Positions 34,196 through 35,013 of a DNA stretch of 35,013 nucleotides are shown here, one piece after another. The DNA lies in the IMG/VR virus record IMGVR_UViG_3300017437_000039, positions 1 through 35,013 of that record. The stretch is one strand, 5' to 3'. Positions within the stretch are counted from its first letter, which is position 1; each line of letters begins with the position of its first letter. Origin of the DNA: a virus. The notes under the pieces were generated by a model, which did not search any database, was not told the origin of the DNA, and saw only the letters and a list, made by a program, of their open reading frames with translations. The position numbers were made by a program, and so were the translations under genes.

Positions 34196-34582
34196 CTAGG
34201 TAATATTAACATCCCCTAATGCTAATGTTACATGTAATAACTTACCACAACCTGGGCAAAGTTGCAATTTTGTTAAATCAGTAGAAATTCCAGAATTTTC
34301 TTGTTTATTAACATTAGTCTTTGATTTATGTTGAAAAAATTTCTGTAGAAATCTAATCCTCCAACCTTTGTTATATGAATAGGCATTGAATTTATTTTTG
34401 AAAATATTAACCTTCTCGGCAAATTCATCCCGGATAAGTTTTTCTCTAAATTCCTTAATCTCTTCCCTAGATGAATATGTCAGAAGACTATTTAGTTGCG
34501 GTATTGAATAGGGTGTATTTGGTGAAACTTTTCCACTCTCCAATAGACAACACCTCAACTCATTAAATAAACTGTCTTCCAT
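34196..34582 (-). CDS. First late-operon gene, helical protein with a CPGCG knuckle
   Basis: A 128-residue protein starting at ATG 34582 with GGAGGG at good spacing. It is the promoter-proximal gene of the long - strand operon. The first 90 residues are helical and charged (SREEIKEFREKLIRDEFAEK), followed by Lys-rich sequence (QHKSKTNVNKQ), then LCPGCGKLLHVTLALGDVNIT, a CxxCGK knuckle typical of zinc ribbons, near the C-terminus. DNA binding or regulation is plausible because its neighbour also has a winged-helix pattern and CxxC. No family is recognised. Confidence 0.6.
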   Translation of the reverse strand: MEDSLFNELRCCLLESGKVSPNTPYSIPQLNSLLTYSSREEIKEFREKLIRDEFAEKVNIFKNKFNAYSYNKGWRIRFLQKFFQHKSKTNVNKQENSGISTDLTKLQLCPGCGKLLHVTLALGDVNIT

Positions 34583-34616
34583 TTGCTAAACCCTCCTTCA
34601 TAATTTTGTTATTGCG

Positions 34617-34698
34617 ACGCCTGCAACACAACATTCCATCGCGCATACCGTAGTCGCCAGCGTAGGAGCGATGTTAGAATGCCTTGTTGCAATGGCGT
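34617..34698. promoter_or_regulatory. Long imperfect inverted repeat in the divergent control region
   Basis: The left arm (34617-34642) and right arm (34668-34698) match in the order ACGCC, TTGCAACA-like, CATTC, then ATCGC, with short bulges. They flank a 25-base loop (34643-34667) that is GC-rich for this genome. The right arm overlaps the -35 box of the rightward promoter. It lies in the 155-base stretch between the first late gene and the first + strand ORF. The structure may be an operator, an origin-type hairpin, a bidirectional terminator without a T tract, or the packaging site. Confidence 0.65.
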
Positions 34699-34715
34699 TT
34701 CGCATAACATACTAT
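34687..34715 (+). promoter_or_regulatory. Sigma-70-like promoter, rightward
   Basis: TTGCAA (34687-34692) and TACTAT (34710-34715) are separated by exactly 17 bases and match four of six consensus positions in each box. AT-rich DNA follows. It points at the + strand ORF starting near 34738 and would drive the early operon that continues beyond the window. An equivalent leftward promoter for the late operon was not convincing; TTGCAG and TTATGA are present at about the right spacing but are poor. A phage-coded factor may be used there. Confidence 0.55.
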
Positions 34716-34737
34716 TAATATATTAAAAAGTCAAGAG

Positions 34738-34998
34738 GTGGGGGAAGTATTGAAATTTTCAGGGGGAAAAAGAATACTTCGCCGTGGTGGTAAATATGAT
34801 AATCATGAAGGGATTTGTCATGTATATGATACCTCCCCAGGTTGGGGTTATGGTAACTCACTGTTGGGATTGGTGTGTCCCAGTTGCGGTTGTGCAAAAA
34901 TTTCCCCAAATCGCAAAAGTGGCTGTGTTGAAAGTTCGCGTCCAGGTGTAAAATTCCCTTTCATTGCAAAATTTCCATTGCAGATTCATCTGCCTTAG
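34738..34998 (+). CDS. Small Cys-rich ORF, possible first early gene
   Basis: An 86-codon frame opening at GTG 34738, or at a TTG near 34750 that has GGGGG five bases upstream. The product has a basic N-terminus (KRILRRGGKYDNH), then PGWGYGNSLLGLVCPSCGCA and a further Cys (RKSGC), which resembles a zinc knuckle. It lies just downstream of the rightward promoter. Composition is plausible for a small phage regulatory or host-takeover protein, but the start is not a strong one and no family is recognised. If it is not a gene, then 34583-35013 holds only the control region. Confidence 0.4.
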   Translation: MGEVLKFSGGKRILRRGGKYDNHEGICHVYDTSPGWGYGNSLLGLVCPSCGCAKISPNRKSGCVESSRPGVKFPFIAKFPLQIHLP

Positions 34999-35013
34999 GC
35001 TACTCTATTCTAA

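Noticed and set aside
34715-34909. 64-codon - strand frame in the control region
   Set aside because: It overlaps the promoter and the + strand Cys-rich ORF, with no ribosome site and low-complexity AT sequence.
1-35013. CRISPR array, tRNA, rRNA or prophage attachment site
   Set aside because: No regularly spaced short repeats, cloverleaf sequence, integrase gene or duplicated attachment core was found on reading the window.

Overview
The window is most of the genome of a tailed double-stranded DNA bacteriophage, probably short-tailed (podovirus-like). It has a large terminase, portal, scaffold, HK97-type major capsid protein, an adaptor/tail-tube-A type protein, a beta-rich nozzle-type protein, several large coiled-coil or glycine-rich proteins that look like internal (ejection) proteins, and a lysis cassette. 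No tape measure, tail sheath or tail tube gene is visible, and neither are an integrase, tRNA, rRNA or CRISPR array. Base composition is AT-rich. Genes are packed end to end, often as TAATG, TAGTG or ATGA overlaps. The host cannot be named from the sequence.

Layout. (1) About 1-4.6 kb, + strand: DNA metabolism. This holds a 5'-truncated Sak4-like recombination ATPase, two unassigned small proteins, an HNH homing-type endonuclease whose start codon lies in the loop of a strong RNA hairpin, and a large protein joining a family-4 uracil-DNA glycosylase to a proofreading family A DNA polymerase. (2) About 4.6-7.06 kb, + strand: four overlapping genes for membrane or exported proteins, including a predicted secreted right-handed beta-helix protein. 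(3) About 7.06-34.6 kb, - strand: one continuous late operon, read right to left. It runs from DNA-binding or terminase-small-like genes through large terminase, portal, scaffold, capsid, decoration-like proteins, adaptor, nozzle, paralogous surface proteins, internal proteins, a repeat-built fibre and its truncated paralogue, to the XhlA-like, holin-like and amidase lysis genes. (4) About 34.58-35.0 kb: a divergent control region with a long imperfect inverted repeat and a good sigma-70-like promoter pointing rightward, then a small Cys-rich + strand ORF that may open the early operon continuing beyond the window.

The early (+) operon copies and recombines the DNA, and the late (-) operon packages it and builds and releases virions. 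The two transcription units diverge near 34.6 kb and meet tail to tail at a shared TTAA at 7,055-7,058. If the genome is circular or circularly permuted, the + operon starting near 34.7 kb would continue into the gene cut by the left edge of the window.

The most unusual features are the glycosylase-polymerase fusion, the hairpin-embedded endonuclease start, the duplicated fibre tip beside the full fibre gene, Cys clusters inserted in both portal and terminase, and the structured divergent control region. All function calls rest on motifs read by eye, since no database search was possible.
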